From Arthrobacter jiangjiafuii (GTDB taxonomy: Bacteria; Actinomycetota; Actinomycetes; Actinomycetales; Micrococcaceae): a DNA stretch of 64,000 bases. This document shows positions 28,496-36,586 of the stretch, one piece after another. The stretch covers positions 3,472,001 to 3,536,000 of the forward strand of contig NZ_CP076022.1 in NCBI RefSeq assembly GCF_018622995.1, in the 5' to 3' direction. The notes under the pieces were generated by a model, which saw nothing but the letters and a program-made list of their open reading frames with translations, searched no databases and was not told the origin of the DNA. Position numbers and translations under genes: made by a program. Each line of letters starts with the position of its first letter. Positions within the stretch are counted from its first letter, which is position 1.

Positions 28496-28711
28496 ATGGC
28501 CACCAAGGACCCGAACATCAATCCCGGCGCCGACGCTATGGAAAACAACCTGGCCGGCACCCGGGAGGAGTTCAACGATGAGGTGACTAAGCAGCTCGTC
28601 GAGGAAGCGACCTCGAAACAGCATGACGACGAGCGCCAGGAGCGCGAGGAGCAGCCCGCGCTGGAGACGGATAAGGACAGCCCCGCATCCGAAGCCAAGC
28701 CCTCTTCCTAG
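28496..28711 (+). CDS. Small acidic hydrophilic protein, unknown
   Basis: A 71-residue protein rich in Asp, Glu, Asn and Lys, with no hydrophobic segment: MATKDPNINPGADAMENNLA at the start and DDERQEREEQPALE in the middle. A clear AGGAG ribosome site lies six bases before the ATG. It is probably disordered or helical. Not recognised; the composition recalls small stress-induced proteins, but this is only an impression. Confidence 0.65.
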   Translation: MATKDPNINPGADAMENNLAGTREEFNDEVTKQLVEEATSKQHDDERQEREEQPALETDKDSPASEAKPSS

Positions 28712-28795
28712 GCCCCGCAAAAATTTAGTAAGCAGGCTGTCTTTCATGGGAAGGTCTCCGTATTCTGATGGAAACGCGACGAAAGGAGTCTTCCC

Positions 28796-29452
28796 ATGAG
28801 CACCAGCGCAGGAGCCGCCGGCCAGCCGGCGCGCAAGCCCAACCGGGCCCGGCCCGCCTCGCCTGGCACCTCGGCCTCCGGTGATTCCGCACGCAGCGGC
28901 GGCACGGAAAGCCGCGATCAGATCGTCGGGCGGGAAAAGGAGCAGTTCGGCGGCGTCAAGATCGGATCGGCGTTCTTCGGATGGCTCGCTGCCGCCGGAA
29001 CCACCGTGGTCCTGAGCGCCATTGCCACCGCATTCGGCGCCGCCCTGGTTGCCAACAATGTGGATGTGGCCGGCGAAGCAGTGGCAAATCCGCAGGGAGC
29101 AGGCATCACGGGCGTCATCATCCTGATGGTGATCCTTTTTATCGCCTACTTCTGCGGCGGCTATGTTGCGGGCCGGATGGCGCGGTTCAGCGGCATCAAG
29201 CAGGGAGTGGCCGTTTGGGTCTGGGGCATCGTCATTGCGGTGGTCCTCGCCCTCATTGGCGCCATTGCCGGCAGCCAGCTGGATATCAATGCCCAGCTGA
29301 ACACCTACCCGCAGCTCTCCGGGGACAACACGGCAGCAGCCGTCGTTTCGGCCATTATCGCCGCCCTTGTTGCCCTCGCCGGAGCCATCGTCGGCGGACT
29401 GACCGGAATGCGGTTCCACCGCCGCGTCGACAAGGCCGGACTTGGCAACTGA
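28796..29452 (+). CDS. Four-TM membrane protein, unknown
   Basis: A 218-residue protein with a 60-residue polar Pro/Ala/Ser-rich N-terminus and four hydrophobic spans (about residues 60-85, 100-125, 139-163, 180-203). FCGGYVAGRMARFSGIKQGVAVWVWG between spans 2 and 3 resembles TIGR04086/YrzE-like membrane proteins. AAAGGAG precedes the ATG. The next gene begins inside its last codons. Confidence 0.7.
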   Translation: MSTSAGAAGQPARKPNRARPASPGTSASGDSARSGGTESRDQIVGREKEQFGGVKIGSAFFGWLAAAGTTVVLSAIATAFGAALVANNVDVAGEAVANPQGAGITGVIILMVILFIAYFCGGYVAGRMARFSGIKQGVAVWVWGIVIAVVLALIGAIAGSQLDINAQLNTYPQLSGDNTAAAVVSAIIAALVALAGAIVGGLTGMRFHRRVDKAGLGN

Positions 29453-29951
29453 CGGCGAAAAACACTCACGGATACTGCCTGGATGGGTCAGACGCACCGG
29501 CATCGAAGTGGCCGGATGGACTCTGGTCCTCCTTGGCCTGGCAGCCCTGGTCCTGCCCGGACCGGGGCTGCTGGCCCTCGCGGCCGGACTGGCCGTACTT
29601 TCACTCCAGTACCACTGGGCCGGCAGATACCTGCGGCCGCTCAAGGCCAAGGCCTTACATGCGGCCGAACAGGGAGTGTGTACCTGGCCCCGCATCAGCG
29701 CCAGCGTCAGTGGCGCCCTGGCCGTCATTGCGGCGGGCATTATCTGGGGAACCTGGACCGAAATTCCGCCCTGGTGGCCCCTCGCCGATACCTACTGGCT
29801 GCCCGGCGGCTGGGGAACCGGAGCAGGACTGATGCTGTCGGGGCTGATCGCCCTCACCCTGATCTTCTACAGCTGCTACCGGTTCCGCGGACGGCAGCCG
29901 GCAGAACCGGCGGCTGAGCCACCCGTGGCCGATGCCGCCGAAGCGGCATAA
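29442..29951 (+). CDS. PGPGW-type (TIGR02611-like) membrane protein
   Basis: A 169-residue protein with the signature LVLPGPGLLALAAGLAVLS, the hallmark of PGPGW/TIGR02611 membrane proteins, followed by a further two TM segments. A TTG start at 29442 overlaps the preceding gene by 11 bp, which suggests coupling; a later GTG start would cut into the first TM segment. Function unknown. Confidence 0.75.
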   Translation: MATDGEKHSRILPGWVRRTGIEVAGWTLVLLGLAALVLPGPGLLALAAGLAVLSLQYHWAGRYLRPLKAKALHAAEQGVCTWPRISASVSGALAVIAAGIIWGTWTEIPPWWPLADTYWLPGGWGTGAGLMLSGLIALTLIFYSCYRFRGRQPAEPAAEPPVADAAEAA

Positions 29952-29964
29952 CCAAGACAGGCTT

Positions 29965-30429
29965 TCAGGCCCCCTGGTCGGCCCGCAGCAGGGAGTTCAA
30001 CCGCTGCAGCGGGGCCACCGCGGCGTTCAGGGCTTCAACTTCCTCGCCGGTCAGTCCGGCGAGCGCGCTCCGGATCGGGCCGGCCCAGGCATCCTCGATG
30101 GCCTCGTCCTGCGCCAGCGCCACTTCAGTCGGCACCAGCCGGCTGATCCTCCGGTCCGTGGGGCTGCCCTCCCGCGTCACCAGCCCGCGTTCGGTCAGGA
30201 CGCGGACAGCGGCACTGGTATTGCTTTGCTTGAGGGCCATCCGCCGCGCGAGTTCCGTGACGGTCAGGCCGGGGGTTTCCAGCACATGCTTGAGCACTGC
30301 CAGTTCGGTGGAGGCAAGCGGATCGATGCCGCTGACATCGGGAATCCGCCGGTGAATGGTCCAGGCGAGGTCGCGGAGCAGTATGGCCACTTCCCGCCGC
30401 CGGGCCGCTGTCTCGCGCTCTTCGGTCAT
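29965..30429 (-). CDS. MarR family transcriptional regulator
   Basis: A 154-residue winged-helix protein: LTVTELARRMALKQSNTSAAVRVLTERGLVTREGSPTDRR (about residues 54-93) contains the recognition helix and the wing of MarR proteins. It is divergent from a Bcr/CflA drug exporter, and the shared region has a palindrome between the exporter's -35 and -10 boxes. Repression of the exporter until a ligand binds is the expected arrangement. Confidence 0.93.
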   Translation of the reverse strand: MTEERETAARRREVAILLRDLAWTIHRRIPDVSGIDPLASTELAVLKHVLETPGLTVTELARRMALKQSNTSAAVRVLTERGLVTREGSPTDRRISRLVPTEVALAQDEAIEDAWAGPIRSALAGLTGEEVEALNAAVAPLQRLNSLLRADQGA

Positions 30430-30450
30430 GCGCCCATCTTAACCCATATT

Positions 30451-30478
30451 TTGACATACATATGTTTGCATATATATA
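30451..30478 (+). promoter_or_regulatory. Promoter of Bcr/CflA exporter with MarR operator
   Basis: TTGACA (30451-30456) and TATATA (30473-30478) with 16-bp spacing form a near-consensus sigma-70 promoter. The perfect palindrome ACATATGT (30458-30465) lies between them, where a bound MarR dimer would block polymerase. This AT-rich stretch stands out in the high-GC window. Confidence 0.8.
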
Positions 30479-30510
30479 GTGGCTTTCCCCGATTCACCTA
30501 CGAAAGCCAC
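30479..30510 (+). promoter_or_regulatory. 5'-UTR hairpin covering the ribosome site
   Basis: GTGGCTTTC (30479-30487) pairs perfectly with GAAAGCCAC (30502-30510), leaving a 14-base loop. The right arm contains the purine-rich GAAAG and ends one base before the ATG (30512), so the structure would hide the translation start of the exporter. Confidence 0.65.
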
Positions 30511-30511
30511 C

Positions 30512-31780
30512 ATGCCCGACTCCAGCCTTATTCCCCCTTCCACGGGGCGCCGCACCAGCGGCCAGCTCATTCTCCTGCTCGCTCTCCTGACAGCCGTGGG
30601 ACCACTGTCGATTGACCTGTATCTGCCGGCCTTCCCCGGCATGGCAGGCGATCTTGACACCACTGCCGCCGGCATCCAGCTGACCATGACCACCTTCCTG
30701 GTAGGCCTGGGACTCGGCCAGCTGTTCATCGGCCCGCTCTCCGACGGAATCGGCCGGCGCAAGCCGATGCTCGCCGGCACGTTCGTCTGTGCCGCAGCCA
30801 GCGTGATCTGCGCCGTCGCCCCCAACGTTGAAGTGCTTGCTTCGGCCCGCTTCCTGCAGGGCCTCGGAGGCGCCGCCGGCGTCGTCCTTGCCCGCGCCAT
30901 CGTCTCCGATACCGCCCGCGGTGCCGCAGCAGCCAAGCTCCTGGGCATCCTGACCATCATCTGCGTTGTTGCTCCCGTCATCGCCCCGCTGGCCGGCGGC
31001 GCCATCATTGCCGCAGCGGGATGGCGGGCCGTGTTCTGGGTCCTTGCCGTACTGGTCCTGGCCCTCTTCGTGTGGGCCGTGTTTGGCGCCCAGGAAACCC
31101 TTCCGATGGAAGAGCGCAACCACGGCGGCATCAAGACCACGCTGCACGTGGCCGGAGTGGTCCTCGGCAACCGCAATTACACGGGCTACCTGCTGACCTT
31201 CTGCTTCGCATTCGCCGGACTGTTTGCCTACATCTCCGCGTCCCCGTTCGTCATCCAGAACATCATGGGACTCTCCGAGACCCGCTTCTCGCTGATCTTC
31301 GCCATGAACGCCCTGTGCATCACCATCGTCAGCGTCATCGCTGCAGCGCTGGCCGGCAAGGTGTCCTACCGCCGGATGATCGCCATCGGCCTCGTGGTTG
31401 CCATCCTGGCCGCCGCAGGGCTGCTGACCTTCGCGCTGAACGGCACGCCGATGGTTCCCATGCTGGTCCTGTTCGCGGCCTTCCAGGGCTCGCTGGGCTT
31501 CATCTTCGGCAACGCCACCGCCCTGGCCCTCGAGGAAGCCGGCCACCACGCCGGCACCGGCTCAGCCTTCCTCGGCTGCCTGCAGTACGTCCTCGCGGCC
31601 GCAGTGGCTCCCATCGTGGGTCTTGGCGGAGAAGACACCGCCGTGCCGATGGGTATCGCCATGGTCGCATTTGCGGTCCTGTCCGGTGTTTCCTACCTGA
31701 CCCTGACCCGCAAGACCGCGGCACCCGCCGGGACCGAAGCAGACCTGCCGGCCCAAGCGCCTGCACAGCCGGTTTCCTAG
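30512..31780 (+). CDS. Bcr/CflA family drug-resistance MFS exporter
   Basis: A 422-residue, 12-TM proton-driven efflux protein. GPLSIDLYLPAFPGMAGDL in TM1 is the Bcr/CflA signature, and GQLFIGPLSDGIGRRKPML is the MFS loop 2-3 motif. QETLPMEER is the central loop. The ATG at 30512 follows a hairpin that covers the ribosome site. The divergent MarR gene should regulate it. The stop codon TAG lies in the first copy of a degenerate 20-21-bp repeat and a T-tailed terminator follows at 31893. Confidence 0.94.
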   Translation: MPDSSLIPPSTGRRTSGQLILLLALLTAVGPLSIDLYLPAFPGMAGDLDTTAAGIQLTMTTFLVGLGLGQLFIGPLSDGIGRRKPMLAGTFVCAAASVICAVAPNVEVLASARFLQGLGGAAGVVLARAIVSDTARGAAAAKLLGILTIICVVAPVIAPLAGGAIIAAAGWRAVFWVLAVLVLALFVWAVFGAQETLPMEERNHGGIKTTLHVAGVVLGNRNYTGYLLTFCFAFAGLFAYISASPFVIQNIMGLSETRFSLIFAMNALCITIVSVIAAALAGKVSYRRMIAIGLVVAILAAAGLLTFALNGTPMVPMLVLFAAFQGSLGFIFGNATALALEEAGHHAGTGSAFLGCLQYVLAAAVAPIVGLGGEDTAVPMGIAMVAFAVLSGVSYLTLTRKTAAPAGTEADLPAQAPAQPVS

Positions 31781-31823
31781 GGGCACAGCCGGTTTCCCCA
31801 GGGGCACAGCCGGTTTCCCCAGG
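31763..31823 (+). repeat. Degenerate 20-21-bp tandem repeat at exporter 3' end
   Basis: GCACAGCCGGTTTCC begins three successive units at 31763, 31783 and 31804 (20, 21 and about 20 bases). The first unit, one base shorter, contains the exporter's last codons (Ala-Gln-Pro-Val-Ser) and its TAG. The other two read CCCCAGG at that place. Confidence 0.92.
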
Positions 31824-32320
31824 TCCTGCCCGACCGGGCAGCACACCCACCCGAACCTCTGCCACGCCTCCGCGTCGGCAGTGATTCGGCATACGCCTCC
31901 GTGTGCCGTCAAGGCTCCCGGGGGCGTCTTTTTTTCTCCCCCCGGCTTTTCGCCAAGCGCAACAGCCTGCCCATTTTTCCCGGTGATTTCCGGCTAGTAC
32001 TGGCAGAGATGCGCGGCTGCTGGAAGGATATGAGCCTGACGGCAACACTCCAGCACACGTCACTCACACAGCCGGAAGGAAGTTACAGAACCCCGCTTTT
32101 CCTCCTTCAGCCCGGGCCCGGGCAGCAGGACCGCAGGAGGGGTGAGCACGCCCCCTACCTGCCGCAGGACCGCCGCGCAACCAGCCGATGACGCTCCGTT
32201 TCCCCGCCGCCCCAGCGGCCCGCTTGGAACCCCGCGCCCCGCCTTTGGCATGCCGCCACCAGGCTTGCGCCACTGCTCCACGTCTTCTCATATCCGCAGG
32301 AAAACAACGAGAGGGACCCC
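31781..32320. other. 540-bp intergenic region before the SpaB_C gene
   Basis: It contains repeat units, an intrinsic terminator (31893-31935) and then about 385 bp upstream of the SpaB_C gene. Two short open frames, 32009-32191 and 32142-32324, are present, but neither has a well-spaced ribosome site or a recognisable precursor-peptide core. I see no supported gene. Confidence 0.5.
31893..31935 (+). terminator. Rho-independent terminator of the exporter
   Basis: ACGCCTCCG (31893-31901) pairs with CGGGGGCGT (31919-31927), one T-G pair included, and C plus seven T (31929-31935) follows. Confidence 0.88.
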
Positions 32321-33268
32321 ATGAGCCAACTAGCCACACAGGCATCCAAGCCGATGTCCGCCGGAGCCGAATGGTGGTCGCTGACCATCGTCCCCGTAAG
32401 CGGGGACTGCTGTGATTCAATCCTCGGAGAGATCGTGACGCCCCTGGCCGCCCAGGCAAGGTCCTGGGGTGCCCAACGGTGGTTCCACACCCGTTCGGCC
32501 GATCCGGCTCATCCCTTTATCCAAGTACGCATCCTGGCCTCGCCCCGGGTACTGGAGCGCCTGCACTCCCTGATGCGCGCATTGGTCGACCAGTCGATTC
32601 CGCATCTGGGGGAACTGCAGACCGCCGACCACCGGGAAGACGCGATCCCGCCGCGGTGGGAGTCGGGTCCGCTGTCCCAGCGGGCAGAATCCGAGGTGGC
32701 CAAGTACGGCGGGGCCGAGGGCCTGGCGCTGGCGGAGGAAGTCTTCGAACTCTCGTCCGACCTGGCCTCCTGGGCAACGTCCCGGTTCCCCAAGGCCAAT
32801 ACCCGCTCCTCGCTGGCAGCCCTGCTGCTCTTTGACGCCGGGCACGCCATGATGCGTGGCCCCCGGTCCCCCGTCTGGGCAGACCGCCGGAGCATTTCCT
32901 GGGATTACTACTGGGACAGCCACCTGCACAGCTGCACTGCCGCCTCCGGACCGCAGTCGGCCCAGGTGCGAAATGCCCTCACCTCGCAGCTGGCGCCGCG
33001 GATTGTCCCGGCACACCGGCTGATGGCGGCGACGGCGTCCGAACCCGCCGTGGACAACTGGCGCAAGCGCTGGTCCCGGGCCATCGACACCTACCTTTAC
33101 CGGGCCGACAAGGCCCGGGCCAGCCGCAGCGCCCAGCATCTGACCATGTATCAGAGCCGACTCATGCTCAACCGGCTGGGAATATCGGTACGCGACGAGG
33201 CGGGGTTGGGACTGTACGCGCGGTCCTGGAGCAAGGAGCGGGAAGCGGACTTCCTGAGCCACTCCTAG
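32321..33268 (+). CDS. Stand-alone SpaB_C / thiopeptide-type biosynthesis domain protein
   Basis: A 315-residue protein made only of the domain found at the C-terminus of lanthipeptide dehydratases and as separate thiopeptide enzymes. WWSLTIVP near the N-terminus, RWFHTRSADPAHPFIQVRI (about 52-70), EVAKYGGAEGLALAEEVF (about 125-142) and the C-terminal YQSRLMLNRLGIS match the family's order. Members act on tRNA-linked or dehydrated peptides: glutamate elimination, pyridine-ring formation or amino-acid addition. GAGAGGG lies five bases before the ATG. No LanB N-domain, cyclase, protease or clear precursor gene is nearby, so it is an orphan. It overlaps the convergent permease gene by 4 bp. Confidence 0.8.
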   Translation: MSQLATQASKPMSAGAEWWSLTIVPVSGDCCDSILGEIVTPLAAQARSWGAQRWFHTRSADPAHPFIQVRILASPRVLERLHSLMRALVDQSIPHLGELQTADHREDAIPPRWESGPLSQRAESEVAKYGGAEGLALAEEVFELSSDLASWATSRFPKANTRSSLAALLLFDAGHAMMRGPRSPVWADRRSISWDYYWDSHLHSCTAASGPQSAQVRNALTSQLAPRIVPAHRLMAATASEPAVDNWRKRWSRAIDTYLYRADKARASRSAQHLTMYQSRLMLNRLGISVRDEAGLGLYARSWSKEREADFLSHS

Positions 33269-34473
33269 GGTGTGGGGCCGCCCGCGCCGGCGGCCCCGGC
33301 CGTCGCCGGCGCCATCCCGCCATCCGGCACGCCGTCGTCGTCGGGCACCGCAGCAGCAGCGGTAGCCGACCCCAGCAGCGACTGGTCACGCAGGTAGCGC
33401 AGCACCACAATGGCGACGGCGGTGGTGGGAACGGCCAGGAAGGCACCCACGATGCCAAACAGGGTGCCGCCCACCGTGACGGATCCGAGTACGACGGCGG
33501 GATGCAGCTTCAGCGTCTTGCCCACCAGGAACGGCTGCAGGATGTTGGACTCGAGCTGCTGGACCACCAGTACGATGCCCAGCACCACCAACGCGGTAAC
33601 CCAGCCGTGGGCCACCAGTGTCACCATCGTGGCCAGGACGCCGGTTGTCACTGCTCCGACCACCGGAATGAACCCGGCGAAGAAAATCATCACCGTCAGC
33701 GCCAGCGCCAGTGGAACGTCCAGCAGCCACAGGGCCAGCCCGATGAAGACGGCGTCAGCCAGTGCCACCGTGGCCTGGGCCAGGATGTAGGCGGACAGGG
33801 TCTGCCATGCCTCCTCGGAGACCCGCACGGCGTGGACGAAGGCCCGGTTGTTGGTCCACCGGCTGGCCCAGGGCAGGAACCTGTCCCCGTCCTTGAGGCA
33901 GAAGAAGGTGAACACCAGGGTCAGCAGGAATACCAGGGTCAGGGACGTCACCGTGCCCAGTCCGGCTGTGATGCCGGAGACGATGTCGGAGCTGTGTTCC
34001 CGCAGCTGGTCCACTCCCGCGTTGAGCAGCCCGTAAAAGTCGATTTCCTGGACGGCGAACGGCAGCCCGGCCACGAAGTCGCTGAGTTCCCGCAGGTTTC
34101 GGCCCGCCATGCCGACCAGCTGCCGGGATCCGGCGGAAATGGACGGAAGCACCAGCAATGCCGCTGCCGCGACGGCCGCCAGCAGGCTGGCCAGGGAGAG
34201 CAGGGCAGCGAGCGCCTTCGGCAGGACCCTGCGCAGGCCCCGGTTCAACGGCCACAGGATGGAGGAAAGCAGCAGGGCCAACAGGGCCGGCAGCGCGATG
34301 GACCAGAGCGAGCGGATGCCGAACCAGAGCACCACCAGGCCGGCGAGCACGATCAGGCTCCGCCCCACCCAGACCGAAGACGCGGCCAGTCCGCGGGCGA
34401 AGGAGCCGCGCGGCTTGGGCGCGGCAGTTGGCGGAGTGTCCGGCAGCAGGGCGGCGGTGTCGTTCGTAGTCAC
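33265..34473 (-). CDS. AI-2E family transporter (permease)
   Basis: A 402-residue membrane protein of the AI-2E/PerM family with about seven to eight TM segments. FFCLKDGDRFLPW (loop after TM), FIPVVGAVTTGVLATMV and LESNILQPFLVGKTLKLHPAVVL are conserved landmarks. Family members move small molecules or sodium, and the AI-2 role is not general. GTG 34473 is preferred; a GTG at 34491 would add six residues. The short gene at 34505-34705 lies just upstream on the same strand. Confidence 0.88.
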   Translation of the reverse strand: MTTNDTAALLPDTPPTAAPKPRGSFARGLAASSVWVGRSLIVLAGLVVLWFGIRSLWSIALPALLALLLSSILWPLNRGLRRVLPKALAALLSLASLLAAVAAAALLVLPSISAGSRQLVGMAGRNLRELSDFVAGLPFAVQEIDFYGLLNAGVDQLREHSSDIVSGITAGLGTVTSLTLVFLLTLVFTFFCLKDGDRFLPWASRWTNNRAFVHAVRVSEEAWQTLSAYILAQATVALADAVFIGLALWLLDVPLALALTVMIFFAGFIPVVGAVTTGVLATMVTLVAHGWVTALVVLGIVLVVQQLESNILQPFLVGKTLKLHPAVVLGSVTVGGTLFGIVGAFLAVPTTAVAIVVLRYLRDQSLLGSATAAAAVPDDDGVPDGGMAPATAGAAGAGGPTP

Positions 34474-34504
34474 CGTTCCATCTTGCCCCACCCCGGGGGC
34501 CGGG

Positions 34505-34705
34505 CTACTCCGCGAACTGCTGCTGCGTTTCGATGAACACCCAGTCGCGTTCCTCCAGGAGGGGTTCCATCACGGGCCCGCCTGCCTCTGCGATGCGGTC
34601 CTGGATCTTCCCCGGGATGCCTTCGTCGCGGAGGTTCTCCCGGAGCCATGCCTTGGCTGAGCCATCGAGATACGGCCACCAGCGCTCAATCTGAATCGGT
34701 TGCAT
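34505..34705 (-). CDS. Small conserved-looking protein, unknown
   Basis: A 66-residue soluble protein beginning MQPIQIERWWPYLDGSAKAW and ending with WVFIETQQQFAE. A strong AAGGGGG ribosome site lies seven bases before ATG 34705. Not recognised. It precedes the AI-2E-type gene by about 30 bp and may be cotranscribed with it. Confidence 0.65.
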   Translation of the reverse strand: MQPIQIERWWPYLDGSAKAWLRENLRDEGIPGKIQDRIAEAGGPVMEPLLEERDWVFIETQQQFAE

Positions 34706-34814
34706 TCGAGCCCCCTTAACGTGCGGTAGATCAACGGTGCCACCGCACCCCGGCACACGCAAGGGGGCCTGCGCAAGTGCCTGGTTTAGGCCGGGCGGCC
34801 GGTGGCCCGGACCG

Positions 34815-35930
34815 CTAGGGGGTTACCGTGATGCTCTCGATGGCGGCCTGGGCCTGTTCGGCCAGGGGTCCCGGAATGGGTGCGCTCTTCGCGGCGTCCT
34901 GCGACGCGGCCTGCCCTTCGCCGCCCACCACGTAGAGTCCGAACGTCTTAACCAGTTCGACCGTCTCGGGATTCTCGTAGCCGCTGCAGAAGATCTGGTA
35001 GGACACCAGCACCAGCGGATAGGCACCGGCGGCAGTGGTGGTGCGGTCCAGCTGCAGGGCGATGTCGTGGGGCGCGCGGTCCGGCACGCGGGTGGCCTGC
35101 GCGACGGCGATCGAGGCACCGTCGGCGCTGATCGGCACGTACTGCTCCCCGACCAGCAGGTTGGCGGTGCCCATGGAATCGTCGATGACCGAATCATCGG
35201 CGTAGGTGATTGCCCCTTCGGTCCGCGTCACGGTGCTGACCACCCCGGAGTTGCCCTGCGCGTTTTCGCCGCCGAGCCCGGCGGGCCAGGTGCCCGACGG
35301 GCGCTCCGGCCAGGCCTGGGGTGCTGCCTCATGCAGGTACTCGGTGAAGTTCTCGGTGGTGCCGGAGTCATCGGCCCGGCTCACCGGGGTCACGGGCAGG
35401 TCCGGAAGGGCGGTTCCGGGATTCTGCCCGGCAATGGCCGGATCGTTCCACTTCTCGATGTCGCCCCGGAAAATGGCGGCAATGGTTGCAGCGTCCAGGT
35501 TCAGGGACTCGATGCCGGGCAGGTTGAAAGCCACGGCGATCGGTGAGATGTAGGCAGGAATGTCCAGTGCCCCGCCGGGACCGCAGACCTCCCTGGCTTC
35601 GGCGATCTCCTCGTCCTGCAGGTAGGCGTCCGAACCGGCGAAGTCGACGGCGCCGGCCAGCAGGGCGTTGCGGCCGGCACCGGAGCCGTCCGGGGAATAC
35701 TGCAGCTGCACGTCCGGGTGCATCACGCCGAAGCCGGCGATCCAGGCGTCCATGGCCGGGCCCTGCGCGCTGGAACCGGAACCGGAGAGGATGCCGGACA
35801 GCGTGGAGGTGCTGTTCTCCGCGGCCTCGCGCTGCTCGTCACCCAACGGGTAGTCGGAGCCGCAGGCAGAAAGCGCCAGCACGGCGGCGGCAGCCCAGGC
35901 GAAGGTGCGGACGGAACGGGGCTTGGGCAC
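34815..35930 (-). CDS. pstS: Phosphate ABC transporter substrate-binding lipoprotein PstS
   Basis: A 371-residue periplasmic-type binding protein. The N-terminus has a signal peptide ending in the lipobox LSAC (Cys about residue 22), so it is membrane-anchored outside. SGSGSSAQGPAMDAWI, SPDGSGAGRNALLAGAVDFAGSDAYL and RADDSGTTENFTEYL are phosphate-binding PstS blocks. GTG 35930 has GAAGGA eight bases upstream. The pstC, pstA and pstB genes are not in the window, so the gene is separated from its transporter or is a second copy. Confidence 0.92.
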   Translation of the reverse strand: MPKPRSVRTFAWAAAAVLALSACGSDYPLGDEQREAAENSTSTLSGILSGSGSSAQGPAMDAWIAGFGVMHPDVQLQYSPDGSGAGRNALLAGAVDFAGSDAYLQDEEIAEAREVCGPGGALDIPAYISPIAVAFNLPGIESLNLDAATIAAIFRGDIEKWNDPAIAGQNPGTALPDLPVTPVSRADDSGTTENFTEYLHEAAPQAWPERPSGTWPAGLGGENAQGNSGVVSTVTRTEGAITYADDSVIDDSMGTANLLVGEQYVPISADGASIAVAQATRVPDRAPHDIALQLDRTTTAAGAYPLVLVSYQIFCSGYENPETVELVKTFGLYVVGGEGQAASQDAAKSAPIPGPLAEQAQAAIESITVTP

Positions 35931-36183
35931 TGGGAGTGTCCTTCCGGGAACTGGAGGTGCGGGTCTGGTTGGTGGCCCGCCGGGGCGCGGCGGGAAGGCC
36001 GGGCACCCCTTCAAGGCTAGCGGCCCTTCCCGGTCCTCCGCCAACCGAAAAGACGGCCCTCCCCTTGGCCCGGTCCTGCGCAGGTGGAAGCATGGGAGCA
36101 CCACGGCAGCGCCCCTTCCACCGCGGCCGCTGAAGCGGCGGCCACCGGACGCGGGCAGCTGTCTTCGGCCACGAGGAGTCATT

Positions 36184-36567
36184 GTGCTCATTACCGCAGC
36201 CGTTTTTGCCGTGATTGCCGCGGCCATCCACCTCTACATCTTTGTCCTGGAATCCCTGCGCTGGACGGCTCCGACCACCATGGCCGTTTTCCGGGTGGCC
36301 ACCCCGCAAGAGGCCGCCGCCACGCAGGCGCTGGCCTACAACCAGGGCTTCTACAATCTGTTCCTGGGGGTGGGTGCACTGCTCGGGGTAGTGCTGCTCA
36401 CCGCGGGCAGCCGGGTAGCCGGGCTGACGCTGATCAGCTTCGCCTCGGCGTCAATGGTCCTGGCCGCCCTGGTGCTGGTGATCAGCAACCGGGCGATGAT
36501 CAGGCCCGCGCTGATCCAGGGCGGGCCGGCGCTCATCTGCCTGGTGTTCACGGTGCTGGGGGCCTGA
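36184..36567 (+). CDS. DUF1304 family membrane protein
   Basis: A 127-residue protein with four TM segments. AAIHLYIFVLESLRWT at the start and ALAYNQGFYNLFLGVGALLG in the middle are the DUF1304 signature. GTG 36184 has AGGAG five bases upstream. Function unknown. Confidence 0.85.
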   Translation: MLITAAVFAVIAAAIHLYIFVLESLRWTAPTTMAVFRVATPQEAAATQALAYNQGFYNLFLGVGALLGVVLLTAGSRVAGLTLISFASASMVLAALVLVISNRAMIRPALIQGGPALICLVFTVLGA

Positions 36568-36586
36568 GCCGCCGGCGCGGGAAGCA

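Noticed and set aside
32009-32191. 60-residue open frame (start MRGCWKDMSLT) as a RiPP precursor upstream of the SpaB_C gene
   Set aside because: Ribosome-site spacing is poor for both possible ATGs, the sequence has no leader/core pattern, and high-GC DNA leaves such frames open by chance.
32142-32324. 60-residue frame overlapping the SpaB_C ATG as ATGA, a possible coupled precursor gene
   Set aside because: AGGAGG abuts the GTG too closely, third-position GC is lower than in neighbouring genes, and no recognisable motif is present. Kept only as a place to check.
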